From contig CM037590.1 of NCBI GenBank assembly GCA_021018995.1, positions 83,050,097 through 83,114,096 on the forward strand: a stretch of 64,000 bases of DNA. Reading direction: 5' to 3'. The stretch comes from Chloranthus sessilifolius (taxonomy: Eukaryota > Streptophyta > Magnoliopsida > Chloranthales > Chloranthaceae). Positions 11,119-22,673 of this stretch are shown here, one piece after another; the first letter of the stretch is position 1, and each line of letters starts with the position of its first letter. Under the pieces are notes generated by a model that was not told the DNA's origin, searched no databases, and saw only the letters and a list, made by a program, of their open reading frames with translations. The translations under genes and the position numbers were made by a program.

Positions 11119-14100
11119 TCAGAGGTCCATAGACTGGTCCTTTGAAAATACAATCCTGGTACCTAAAGTCCTCAGAACCTCTAAACGACGAGGCCTTGCC
11201 ACAGATCCCCCCTCACTCGTCTGGCTAACAGACCGCCTCGATCGAGAATGAGGAGGATACCTCGCAAGAACCTCAAGAACAACGGGATCCTCATGAGCAT
11301 CACCCCTGGCACAATCATGTGGCGTGTGATGAGACTGCTCGGCTGAGGAACCCACAGCCCTTGAATTTGATCCACCAAGTTGATGAGCTAGCCTATATAT
11401 GCCTCGCTCACTCTTCATCAGACGATACTGCAGCTAATCTAGGGATGCCTGCATCTCTGCCTGCGTCATCCAACGAGCCACCTCTAATGCCTCAATCTGA
11501 GTCTTCTGTGTGGTCATAATCTCGGCAAACAAGTCCTCCCTACTCTGCCTCTCCCCAAGGACTTGTCTTGCAACCGGAGTGGCTCGGCCGCCTCTAGACG
11601 CGCCTCCTCTAGCTAACGAACCTACATAACCGCACCAAGTTAAAAGAAAACTAATATATACATGAACAAAATAAGAAACTTAAAAAAAAAAATTGGGAAA
11701 GGATTATACCAGGGCCTGCCTCTCCTCCAGAAGTCACTCGACCGTCTCAGCAGTCACTGGATCAGCAGGAGGCACAAAAGGAACAACAAACGTAGGCGGC
11801 TGCAACAAGAACAAACAGATACATCAGAAAAATACTATAATGATAAATAAACTACAAACACAATAGCTAAAACATACCTGAGTAGGGATAGAAATAGACT
11901 CCTTAGGGGGAGCCTCGGGAGCAGAGTTCGGAGTAGCCTGCACGAAGAACCAAACAAACCAACACAAGATATGTCAGAACAAAATAAAGATGGAATAACC
12001 GAAACAGGATTACACCACACCAGAAACTATACCTGACTCTTCGGGCGTAGAGAGGCAGTAGTCGCCTCCCTCGTTTGAAGATCCTCGGTAACCCGACGCT
12101 GAAATACCGCATGATGTTAGTAAGCTACTAAGAAAGCAAAACAATGACACCTAACAAACTAATGCAATGACACAAACCATACAAAAGATTAAATGAAACT
12201 TATCCAATGATTTAGCTCGGCCTGCAGCTGAGCCATCGCTGGATCCTCCCGACTAGAGGAAGCAAGTGAAGATGGATTAAATGTTGGGGCGAAACCTCTA
12301 GCGGAGAGCTTGGCTCTCTACGAATAACAATAAACATATCAGTTGGCAAGCTCACAATGCTAACAATTAAATAAAACCATAATTGTGAAGACACTTACCA
12401 ATCGATCAATCTCAGATCGTAAGCTAGCCCCACCTCTCGGCCGGCCTATTGCTGACCGCGTAATAACTCGATCATCACCGTCTGACGAGCAACCTCATCA
12501 TCCCTTGTAGACAGTCCAAAATAAAATAAAATGAGATACCACAACCATATCAGAACGACCAGAAGACCGAATCCACAAAGAAAAAAAAATCATAAATTAA
12601 CTCACCAGGAGTTGTCCAGTCTCCGCTAGCTGAGCTCCCAACTCATCCTCCACTCCCTTGGCCTGAGCAATCGAGGAGGCTAAGGAGTATAGCATCTCTT
12701 CATCCGGACGAGGAGCACACCCCATCCGCTCCATCGCCCTATGGAGAGCATCTAATGCCCCCCGCATTCTTGCAGTGAGATGACCCTGCTCTAACACAGC
12801 CAACCTCTCCCTCAAAGCTGACGCCGACTCTAACCCAGCAATCGCGAAAGAGCCATACCCATAGAAGGGACGTGTGAAGAGGCGCCTGCCTCCCAATGCA
12901 CTAAACCACCGCACATACTCTTGGGCGTCTACCTCATCACGTGTCCCCCTAACCCTGGTCCCCCTGGCTCTAAAATCCGCTACCTGAAGCACCATCCGCT
13001 CCGTAAAATTCTGGCCATGAGGGCCGGTCATTCTCTTCGCCACTCTGTGGCTAATCTCTGGAGGGACTTCCTGAGCGAGCCCCAGCTGTCGTACAACGTG
13101 AGAAGTTTGGATCCTCTCTGCCCTCTCAAAACAATGGACCCATATGTCCACATCAAAGAAGGGCCGGCCAGACTGAATCACCGGCACCTCTGCATCCTCC
13201 TCGTCCACATACGGTCTCCAAATCACCTACAACCAAACAAACAAGCCGACCCCACACTGAAGACTCAGATCATAGAAGACTAAAATGAAAAAAAAGAACA
13301 TAATCATGACAATCTATACCTGCCCCGAGTGCATATCCTTAAAGAGACCACGTGCGGTCTGAAGATCTAAAGACCAACGGAAACCCCTCAACGCCTCCCT
13401 CCACACGTGCATTCGCAGGAACGTGAATGTCACCTCCAACGGAACTCCCGGATGAAGAAAAGCGAAATGATTATACACCCAGAACTAAGAAAAAAATAAC
13501 ACAAAAAAAACACTAAGATCGTCACTATGACTAAAAAGAAAAATTAACCAAACTAAAGATGTCACGACGCCAATTAACTAAAACTCAACTGGATGAACAG
13601 AAGAAAACCTTCGATCGACGTGACGCCCTATCCTCGACGGTAATGTTGTTCATAGATATGGCCCAATGCGGCCGCACCCCACGTGTAGGAATGAACTCAA
13701 TCCAAGTCCCTAAGCACCATCAAAAATAATCCGGTGATGCATCCCCGAGTCGAACAAGAGAAGAGCACCGCACCAAGGAAGGGCATCAAGAATGCTTGGA
13801 TCACCCTATCCTCAGCCAATCCCGGCTCCACCACGGGCTCCCGACCCACCACTACTACACAACGCGCCTCATAGGTCGCCTTCGCCTCCGAATGGTGCCT
13901 CGGGGGGACGAAGCCACTCGCAAACGTATAAAAAAACCAAGTGTCTCAAACTACACCCGGCCCCAAACCACTCGACCTATACGGCACACCCAAGATATCC
14001 TCACACACCTCCAAATAATGTCTTGCCGTCCGCTCTGTGATCAGCTCACCCTCAAAATGAAGACCGGTGATGCGGACCCAGTTCTCTAGAGTCAGCAGCA

Positions 14101-14965
14101 TCATACCAACTAGAAAGTGAAGTGCCTGATGCTCCTCCCTCCTCTCCAAGATCACCGTGATCAGGCCACAATCGACCTGCAAGGGCTCCAGCTCTAGGAT
14201 CGGTCAGAAACCAAAAGATACCAGCCACACCCACTGAAACTCCGACAAGGCACGGTACCAAGTATGAGACTTGGTCCATGTCGAGCTGATAGCCAGCTGC
14301 GGGGGCTCCTAGTGAACGAAACACAAATAATAATAGTAAGACTAACACATACCCATGTCGAAAGATAAACGAATTTAAAACTAAAAACAAGTCAAATATA
14401 CTCCAAACACAATAACGATTTACAACAAACACACAAAACATGATAAGAATGACTGAATAGAAATATGACCTATCTCTAGATGTTGTTATGATGCATGAGT
14501 GAGCACACAACCAAGGATCAATGCAGGTTCGATATAAGTTAGAAGGATTTCCAGATCCTAATAAGCCTATGTTATAACCTAAATGTCTAAAACAAAATGG
14601 AAGAACTCTTGCTCATGGGTACTTACCCGACCTCGAGCAAAGAAATCTTCCAGTGGGATGTGTCTGCGATCTCGATGCTCCTCACCTTGGTGCTCTGCAG
14701 CCGCACCCTCAGCCCTCTCACCCTTAGGAATCGCACCCTCGACCCTCTCACCCTCTTCCTCATCGACCCCCTACTCAATCTCGAGCACCTCCTCCCTAAC
14801 CCTTGACTGGTCAACCTCCAATACCTCCTCTCTAACTACCTCCCCAACATCCGCCTCCCCGACAGCGTCGGTCCGAACCTCAGAAGTCTTACCTATCTTC
14901 ACCCCTAACATCCTCTCTAACTCAGAAACGGAAATATCATGCCTGTCACAACCCTCAGACTCCAT
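11119..14965 (-). pseudogene. Spliced antisense gene with plant mobile domain (Tat aORF)
   Basis: Ten exons can be read on the minus strand: 14965-14627, 14308-13589, 13484-13320, 13226-12606, 12503-12399, 12317-12204, 12098-12033, 11937-11878, 11799-11710 and 11621-11119. The first nine are 339, 720, 165, 621, 105, 114, 66, 60 and 90 nt long, all divisible by three. Most borders show clean GT and AG (donors GTAAGT, GTATAG, GTGAGT). Exon 2 begins the plant mobile domain (LITVILERREEHQALHFLVG, then WGAAALGHIYEQ). Exons 3 and 4 finish it (FWVYNHF, IWRPYVDEED, VVRQLGL) and add an Arg/Ala-rich helical tail. Exons 5-10 are low-complexity and coiled-coil. Stops such as TAG 14771-14773 break it, most explained by CGA or CAG to TGA or TAG. 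Antisense ORFs of this kind are known from Tat elements; their function is unknown. Confidence 0.85.
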
Positions 14966-15114
14966 CCTAGAATGAAGAGCTCGAAGAACTAAAGAAAATG
15001 AAAGAAACAAACGATCGGATCACAAAATATCACGAAAACTAGAGCACCAAGAAACAAAGAAACAAAGAATCGAAGACTAACACGGATCGCATGACGAAAA
15101 TGAAAAATTTTAAA

Positions 15115-15123
15115 CTATTTATA
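15115..15123 (-). promoter_or_regulatory. TATA box of the antisense gene
   Basis: TATAAATAG on the minus strand lies 150 bp before the ATG at 14965. That leaves a plausible 5' leader of about 120 nt. It is preceded by the CG-rich motif array. Confidence 0.65.
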
Positions 15124-15129
15124 AGGCAC

Positions 15130-15540
15130 ACTAAAATTGCGCGCTTAAATTTTGGCGCTCAAACCAATCACGCGTTGCTCTATCCGCGCTTAATTAGGAT
15201 TACACGACTGACCTTGGGCGCATAATCTAATCATCGCCCGCCCAAACTAACCCGACCATCTCATTGCGCGCATCTTGTTAAGCGCATAATCACTTCAAGC
15301 ACACATACAGTGGTGCGTGAATGCCAATGGTTGCCCGTACAGTGAGCAGCCACTGCCTTAATCGCGCGCTCAGTACCCTGCGTTTAATTCAGTCAAACGA
15401 CCGGAAAATGACACGTAATTATCTTCTGACGCTCTAAAAGCGGGTGCTCCCTCCAGCGCACAATTAAGGCGGTGGCTGCTTACTGTACGGGCAACCATTG
15501 GCATCGCTCGGAGTGAAGCGCGCAATTCCTCATAAACACA
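15130..15540. repeat. CGCGC/TTAAT motif array upstream of the antisense gene
   Basis: Degenerate repeats of strings such as GCGCGCTTAA, CGCGCTTAATTAG and GCGCATAATC recur every 20-40 bp. The same words fill 17520-17880 and 20036-20440 of this element. Like the other two arrays, it lies immediately upstream of a TATA box. It contains the long inverted repeat given separately. Confidence 0.7.
15322..15503. repeat. 49-nt inverted repeat (15322-15370 / 15455-15503)
   Basis: The inner 41 nt of each arm match with two mismatches, and a further 8 nt match with two more. The loop is about 84 nt. It would form a strong cruciform or RNA hairpin in the antisense gene's upstream region. Confidence 0.85.
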
Positions 15541-17500
15541 AAAAAAAAAAAAGAAGAAAAATGCCTAGAACAGCACGTTCACAGGCCCTGAATTAGTTTA
15601 TCTCTGACACTAATTATCAGCCTAAACCACGCCCCTGGTAAGCCTGATCCAAAACATTCCAAGCCTAAAGAAATATCCACCCCGATAACTAAAAGAAAAT
15701 GCACCAGACCAAACAGAAAAAATGCCCCAACAATACCTATACACTCCAACTAATACCAAACCAAAAAAAAACCAAAAAAAGTGCCCCCCATCATCAATTC
15801 ATTTGAAACAAAACTAAGCCCAAAAAAAAAAACTTGCCCCAACTAAGGCGAAACCAAACATGAAAAATATCTCCATCGTTCATACACTACAACTAGGCCC
15901 AAACTAAGTCAAAACAAAAAAATGCTCCTAACATGTCCCGATCCAAAATAAATAAATTAAACAAGTAAACCCACACTTAAAATTAAATCAAATAAGCTGC
16001 AAAACAAACTAAACCTGAATTTACAAAAGAAATTAAAATCGTAATCTCTTCATAAAAGAAAAATAATAATTACAAAATACACCGATGGCATACCCTCTGA
16101 ATATACAACTTAAAACAATAAACTTAAAATCCGCACATTCAAGCAGTGCATGAATCCAGATTTATTCGAGAAAACAAAAATCCCACCTCCAACTCTTTCC
16201 TTAGCATGGCAGCAATTCAATCGCTACCTTACATTCCCAATCCCTTCCATTCTTAAGAACCCACACAATAAACACAGCTCTTCGGGTCCAACACCCGAGA
16301 TACAGAAAAGAAAGGAAGAAAAGACATTAATAAAAAAAAATGCCCGAAATCACAAGAAAACGCCCCAAAACTTTTAATTCCAAACTTAAAATAAAATTCC
16401 AAATAACAAGAACCCAAAACTTTTAACTCACACATTTATAAACTATACTTTCTTAAACCATAGAAGGACAAGTGTCACACCTTTAAACCTTTCAATCTAA
16501 TTAAATCCAAACCGAACACATACCCCCTTTGAAAGACCACAATCCATGACAAACCTAGATGAATTAATAATTACACCACACTTAACCCCCCCTTTGAAAC
16601 ACCAATCCCCCCAAACCTAGATAAACCAATAGGATTTAAACAGTTAACACCCACCTAGAACTTTTGAAAACTCACACCTTTTAACAAGTGTCACCTCAAA
16701 TCAAACAAGAGACCAAAACAAAGAATCTTAAACTTTCAACAAAAAATTCTCTAAAATGAAACCCTAAGTTGTTCGGGACCCCACCATGAAAAATGCCCCC
16801 AACTAACCAAACAGAACCAAAAAAAAAAACTCTCTACACAAAACCCGCTTAAACAAACCCCATAAACTAAATTGATCTCAAGCTACACTAAATCAGAAAT
16901 AAGTTAAATAAATTAGATAAATCCAACTAATTCGGTAATAAATTTAAACGAATAAACAAGTAGGATAAAACAAAAGAAATGCCCCTTCATTTATAATTTA
17001 AAAAATTTCAACTATCACCGGAGGCATACCTCCTGAATTTATAACCCAAAACAAAAACCTAAAACTTTAACCTACAATCTAAAATGAAGACTGAGATCAA
17101 AACTGAGATGAAGCGAGGAACAGATCCCGCCTGGAGCGTCTAATCAGAGACTTCAAGGAGCATTGGTTGGGAAACACATCCCTCCACTTTTTACTCCTGC
17201 TCTTCCGCTATCTTCGCCTCCTCCACCGCCACCGCTTCAACGCTGCCTTCACTACTCCCTAAAAAGGATTGATTTGAAGACAAGTGCACTCATTCCCAAT
17301 ATCGCCCATTCCCAGAATAGCACCATCCATGAGCATCACCTCGAGATGGAGATCACATGAAATAATGAATATAGGAAGAAACGATATCCCAATCGAACGC
17401 TCGGATTGCTCGATATCACTAAAACAAAAATTTCGGAACACAAGATATACAGAAAAGGTTAAAACTCGAGACTAAACCAGAGAATGAAAAACAAATGAAG
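15541..17500. other. A-rich spacer with repeated AAAAATGCCCC strings
   Basis: No coding sequence is recognised. The string A(4+)TGCCCC, the complement of the TGGGGCATTTTT seen near 10.4-10.5 kb, recurs near 15718, 15783, 16338, 16793 and 16977. A hairpin cassette CACCGR-GGCATA-CC-CTGAAT appears near 16081 and 17017 and resembles the one near 10996. A minus-strand frame, 17441-17259 (60 codons), starts about 75 nt after the TATA-like site at 17509-17516. It is unrecognised and may be chance. Confidence 0.5.
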
Positions 17501-17508
17501 CTTTGTTG

Positions 17509-17516
17509 CCTATATA
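17509..17516 (-). promoter_or_regulatory. TATA-like site behind the second CG motif array
   Basis: TATATAGG on the minus strand lies just downstream, in that orientation, of the array at 17520-17880. This repeats the layout of the antisense gene's promoter. No convincing gene follows it. Confidence 0.4.
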
Positions 17517-17519
17517 GAG

Positions 17520-17880
17520 TACAGACTCAATCACGCGCCCGAACACGTGCGCTTAATTAGATCACGCGCCATGCACGTGGCACACAACCCAAAACACGCG
17601 CTCCTATCCAAGTGCATAATGAAACCATCGCCCGTGCCAACGGCGCGATGCTTCGATCACGCATAGTTCATGAACTGCACAAATTGATCAAACGACGCAC
17701 GTTAGACACACAATACGAAAGGTCACCTGTACACTAACCTGGTGACACCTCGATCACGCGCTATGATTATAGCGCATAATCTAATTGCACGCACACATAC
17801 ACGCACATAAACGACCCATAAAGCCTGAGATCACACGCCTAAACGCAGGCGCGCAATCACATTGAGCACCCACAAATAAG
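17520..17880. repeat. Second CGCGC/TTAAT motif array
   Basis: It begins with AGACTCAATCACGCGC, found word for word in the LTR near 20111. It continues with CGCTTAATTAG, ATCACGCGC and GCGCATAATC-like words. The shared string makes common origin with the LTR array likely. Confidence 0.7.
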
Positions 17881-17885
17881 CGTGT

Positions 17886-18680
17886 AATACCCGACTTTAG
17901 ATGAAATTTACATCCTCAAGACCTTTTATCCCATTGCGGTCAAGACTTTCCTGTCCCATCGTGTAGCCTCACAGGCTCTCTTGACAGAAAAGAAAGATCT
18001 ATTCACCTGTCCTATAGAGCCGATCATCCCCTAGTCCTGTCGCGGCAAGACATATACCCCTTACCGAATACCCTCGCGACCCCACCAGAGAAGGAGGACC
18101 CTACCACGATAACGTGCACACATGCGATTTCACATCAATACCCAGTCCCATCACAATAAATTAATCGTACCCTCATCACCCATTGTGAAAAGCCAAAAGA
18201 AAACCACCCAAAGATGAAGTCAATCACGATGCAGCCACAACGTGGTCTCTTTTATAACCCAAGATCTACCAAAGAAAGACAACAATATCCCATCGCGCTA
18301 ATATCCCACCAGCACGCCATCGCTAACTACATTCAGTCAACATCCCACCGCGAACATCACTACCTGAAAAAGAAAGCTCAGACAGTACATGTCACACCAT
18401 ATGAGGAAAAGAGGGAAAGATTGATCATGTCCTATCACTAAAGCAAAGGACTCTCTCTCTCTCGAATTGATCCCCAGGTCCCGTCGCGACATCATTTCTC
18501 CTAAGACATCGCATCACAACCGCCAAGCCCTGCCACATCAGCCAAAGGGCAGGAAGAAATCCCTAGGTCCCATCGTGACATCACATCCGGAGCACTGCAT
18601 CACAGTAATAGCCACAAAGTCTCATCGTGGTACCATCGCGACACTACAACATCACCAATCCTGCCACATGCTACGCACAA
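17886..18680. repeat. Degenerate CCCATCGYG minisatellite
   Basis: Words such as TCCCATCGTG, CCCATTGCGG, CCCGTCGCGACATC and CCATCGCGACA recur at irregular 25-80 bp spacing. No reading frame follows them. Large Tat/Ogre-type elements often carry tandem repeats in the 3' untranslated region, which fits this location. Confidence 0.6.
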
Positions 18681-19764
18681 CCCAGGTAAGTATCACCCCT
18701 AGGTAAGTACTACCTACTTTTCCTTTCAATTACTCGATATTCCTCGTATATATATATAGTTAGCTATGATTAAGTCAAATATTTTCAAAACTCGTCTCTC
18801 TCACCTCGCGAATCACTGTAGTCCTCCCATAAGAGACAATCATCAATACTCACCGAGAAAGTTAGACGGAGTATCCGACATGCCAAGTGTTGTCTTGACA
18901 ACCACAATAACGGTTGGGTCCACAAATCCCGTACCGGTGGATCTGCTCAGTGACGTCTCGGAAGCCACATTTTCTACTGTTTTACCACCGAATTGATCTT
19001 AAGTTAAAATCTCTAAAATTTCAAATTTTCAAAACCCCTTTATTTCAAAAACCCTTACTTCACAAAATAAAAACAAATAAAAGCAAACAAAAAAAATAAA
19101 AAAAGCAAAAGGAAAAAAAGGGAAGAAAAGAAAAATAAAGTAACAAGATAAGTATACCCGAATCACCTTTCTTTGAATACAAAAAATAACCTGATTAAGC
19201 GCCCCATCAGCCGCGCACAATAAATTACACTTAAACCTAGCACACCTCGCAAGACACCTCAATTACCAGCCCAAACCAGTTATTCCCCTGAGAAATTGAA
19301 CATTGAGTATATTTAATCTAAGAACTTACAAACTCCTATTGAAAAAGGAACGCCTGGCGCGCATTGGTGTGAGCAATGACGCGCCCGGTCTGACATAATT
19401 TGCAAAAGCCTTTGATATTACATGATACTTTATCTTTTTTATTATCGGTCTCTAGACCTTGTTTTGGACATTTGATTGACACCTCGGTACCTCGATTGCG
19501 TAAAATCCCTCTGTTAGCTCGCGCCATGCGACGGGATGTGCCATGCACCCACAGACCCGGAATGTCCCCTTCGATAGCTACCATTTGCCCTTCAAATACT
19601 CTATTTTAGCTTGCGTTGATAGATAAGAAAGCCAAGCATGTTATATCAGCATATCTAATTCACATTTGTGATTTCTCAAGAGAAACGAGAAGACACCTCG
19701 AATGAGGGGTGTCTACTTCTTCGATGCGTTCTTACTTCGCAAGAGCGCGTCGATGAGGGGCATC
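18681..19764 (+). other. 3' untranslated stretch and polypurine tract before the 3' LTR
   Basis: Non-coding and A-rich at 19060-19140. The polypurine tract is GATGAGGGGCA at 19752-19762, ending two bases before TGTAGACACC. A near copy, AATGAGGGGTGTCTAC, sits at 19700-19715, about 53 bp upstream. Confidence 0.75.
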
Positions 19765-20035
19765 TGTAGACACCCCCATTTCGTCTTTTTGAAATATACA
19801 TTTCGTTTGATCAACCTTTGACCTCATAACCCTGATATGAGAACCATGCACTGAAACAATAGCACATGACTGAACACAGGCTGAAACAATAGCTCTGTGG
19901 CTCCGATCCCGACGTGGGGAGAATATATACTGAAGTAATAGTATATAGTCAAAATGCATACTGAAACAATAGTCTTACATTTCAGACTAGAGACCAGACC
20001 CAGACAACCCTGAATTAAGCACTTGAAACCCTGCG

Positions 20036-20440
20036 CGTAATTCAATTGCACGCCAAACCACAAACGTGTAATCAGTCCCCCTTTCAGACCAAACTTCCTT
20101 TCTCAAGCCATATCGAGACTCAATCACGCGCTTGAAATCAAACGTGTGATCTGATTGAGCGCCACCCCACCAGCGCGCAATTGGCCTATACCCAACCTAG
20201 CCTCACAGTCCATAACCCCTAAGTTTCCTTGATTGAGCACTTCTGAAGAGACGCTTAATCAGATTGCGCACGGTCCATCAAGCGCGTAATTTACCCTAAT
20301 GCTTTAGGACTAGGAAACTCGCAAAGCAAGTCAGCCTGTCGGTCACTGAGTCGATGACCGACTTAAAACGATTAAACGCCTAAAAAGTGGAGCATAATTC
20401 AGTTAAACGCCTGAAAAATGGCATGTAATTGAAGAAAAAC
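20036..20440 (+). repeat. CGCGC/TTAAT motif array in the LTR U3
   Basis: Words such as AATCACGCGCTTG, GCGCGCAATT and GAGCGCGTAAT recur. The end holds two tandem copies of an AAACGCCT-A-AAA-TGG-ATAATT unit. It stands directly upstream of the LTR TATA box. Confidence 0.72.
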
Positions 20441-20441
20441 C

Positions 20442-20450
20442 TATAAAATA
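20442..20450 (+). promoter_or_regulatory. TATA box of the Tat LTR
   Basis: TATAAAATA lies right after the motif array, about 680 bp into the LTR. It is the best candidate for the element's own promoter. Confidence 0.55.
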
Positions 20451-22321
20451 TTTTTTTAAAATTTTGACCGAAAACAACACAAAGAGGCTAGGCAATTTTC
20501 GAAGAGATAACGGACTTTTTTGAGATTCTGAAACCAAAGAACTCCGAGGACCAATCCATAGAGCACCTTAATCATGGTTTCGAGATTCAAGCTTCTAATC
20601 TTCGAGATTTCTCTCCGCAGCCCCAACCCTTAGGTAATGATTTAATTTTTAGTTTCCGACCATAATTTCTAGCCTATAGATTTAGGATTTCTATTAGTTT
20701 TAATCATAGATTTTAATTTTCAGTCCGAGACCATAGCACCCTCTTTAGACCGCAAATATTTTATATCTGGTTCTAATTCTCTGAATTCGGAACTAGTTCT
20801 TAATCCGACGGTCTAATTCATCGACCCTAGGCTCTAATTCCGTTCTAAAATCTCAATCTACAGTCCTATCATTAATTTCTAGTTCTAATCCTTCGATTCA
20901 GAACTAGTCTTTAATCATATGGTCTGATTTTCTTATTTCGGACCCAAATTCAGTCCTAAAAAATTAATTTTAATTCCTCAATTTAATACTTCTGAAAATC
21001 CTAAATATAATTTCAGTTTTTATAATTCTAGTTCATAGTTTAATTCATAATTAATATTCTGAAAGAAATTCTGAAAAATCTAAAAATACTATTTTTACGG
21101 TCCAAAAATTTAATTTATCTTCAATCTCAACCATCCGATTTGCCCAAGGGAGTTTACGGAGGGTACTCGGGAACAAGGCCAATCCTCCTTAGCATAGTGG
21201 GCCTAAAATCCTTTTTTTAAGAATTTTAGAATTAATTAATTACTTTTATTTTATCCTTTTAGTATAATTAATTAGTAGGTTTATCTTATTTCAACATATT
21301 TTATTAATTAAGTGCATTAAACCTTAGTACGACTGATTAATCTCTTTAAATTAAAATTTAATTGACTAATTCCTTGCTTTAATTAGAATTTAGTATGATT
21401 AATTTCATTTCTTTAATTAGATTTTTAGTATAATTAATTCGTTGCCTCAATTAGAATTTCAATAAAATTATTTTACTTATTTCAATTAGATTCAAATAAA
21501 AATCAGTTTATTCGTTTTAATTAGATTTTAATAAAAAAATTAATTCATTTGCTTTAAATTAGAGTTTCAGTAAAATTAGTCTTCTATTTCAATTAGAATT
21601 CTAGTAGAACTCTTATAATTTCTTTAGTTAGAATTTCGATACAATTAGTATACTTGATTTAATTAGAATTCTAATACAACTAGCATACTTGCTCTACTTA
21701 GAATCCTAGTATAATTAGCATGCTCAAATTAATTAAAGTTTCACTAGAGCTAACATGCTTGCACTCCTTGCACGATTAGGAGACCTGAGCATAATTAGAC
21801 TTCTCATGGGATTAGGAGACTGAAATTAATTGGACTTTTAGTAGTACTAGAATACTAATATTGATTAGACTTCTAATAAGATTAGAAAGTTAATATTAAT
21901 TAGACTTCTAATGAAACCAGGAAATTAACATTAACTGGACTTTTAATAGGATTAGAGTAAACCTATATAACTAAATCCACAATAGAATCAGGGAAGCCTA
22001 GACTAACTGAAACTATAACCACGAAGGGAAATGAAAGGGAAATTAAACTATCTAAATTAAGGAAAAGGCACTGCTGCTGACGTTCGCAAGCGGACGACTC
22101 AGTATAGAAGTAACCCATACCCGCTCTTAAGTATGATCATTGACGTGTTGCAGCGTCGATAAGTATCTACAGCTGGCGATTGCAACAAACTAAGAACCTT
22201 CCTAGAAACCTTTTTATTTTTAACATTCTAAATGTTGCATCGCTAGAGTCCACTAACACATAATTGGAAGCCACTAATTCAATGGGAACCGAGAGGAACC
22301 CAGAAAAAGCGCGAACCAACA

Positions 22322-22673
22322 CCAACGTCTTAGCCACAAATTGGTCTTTACCAGCCATAATGAATGGGATTAAAAATAAAGTAGGCTGGCTAGGACGATT
22401 ATTGGATATGCCTATTTTTATTCTCAGTTTATCTGATTTTTATTTTAAAAAGTAGGGAGAGAAATAAATCTTGGCCTCGAGCTTCTCTGATCAGGGGAAG
22501 TGTTGAAACCTGTGATTTGCTATTCTGAGTAAACCTCCAAAAGATTAAGAAGTGAGCAGATAAAATTAAAATTATAAAAAAATAAAAAGAGAAAGACAAA
22601 TATTGGTTTTTAAAACAAAACTAAAAAATAAAAAAAATAATCCGCTTCCCCGGCAACAACGTTAAAAACTTGA
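22322..22673 (-). mobile_element. Interior stub and primer site of an Athila-type element
   Basis: On the minus strand the LTR at 22674-24391 ends ...GAGAACA, followed by TCAAGTTTTT and then AACGTTGTTGCCGGGGA (22647-22663). This is the Athila primer site with a few changes. The rest is A-rich leader, cut at 22321 by the Tat LTR. Confidence 0.65.

Larger units (their letters stand above)
1..22321 (+). mobile_element. Tat-lineage Ty3/gypsy LTR retrotransposon, giant, decayed
   Basis: Bases 1-485 recur at 21823-22321, so the window opens inside the 5' LTR and the 3' LTR ends at 22321. About 42 substitutions and two indels separate the roughly 485 aligned bases, so the insertion is old. In order there are gag, an aspartic protease with a G-patch, RT, a gypsy-type RNase H, a second archaeal-type RNase H, integrase, an antisense spliced gene and a 2557-bp LTR. 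The second RNase H and the antisense ORF with a plant mobile domain are hallmarks of the Tat lineage. With the missing 2.06 kb of 5' LTR the element would be about 24.4 kb. All coding parts carry stops and frameshifts. No left target-site duplication can be checked because the left end lies outside the window. Confidence 0.93.
19765..22321 (+). repeat. 3' LTR of the Tat element, complete (2557 bp)
   Basis: It starts TGTAGACACC straight after the polypurine tract and ends ccaaca, as the 5' copy does. The front holds four CTGAA-(A/G)-(C/T)AATAG words (19850-19975), then the CG-motif array (20036-20440) and a TATA box (20442-20450). The rest is AT-rich, with repeated TTAATTAGA words. Confidence 0.92.

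Noticed and set aside
12921..13283. 120-codon + strand frame opposite the aORF; likewise 14583-14975
   Set aside because: Shadows of aORF exons 4 and 1, which have domain text and splice borders on the minus strand.
19784..20063. Minus-strand frames over the LTR start
   Set aside because: They read across the CTGAAACAATAG words and the LTR U3; no family text, overlapping a non-coding region.
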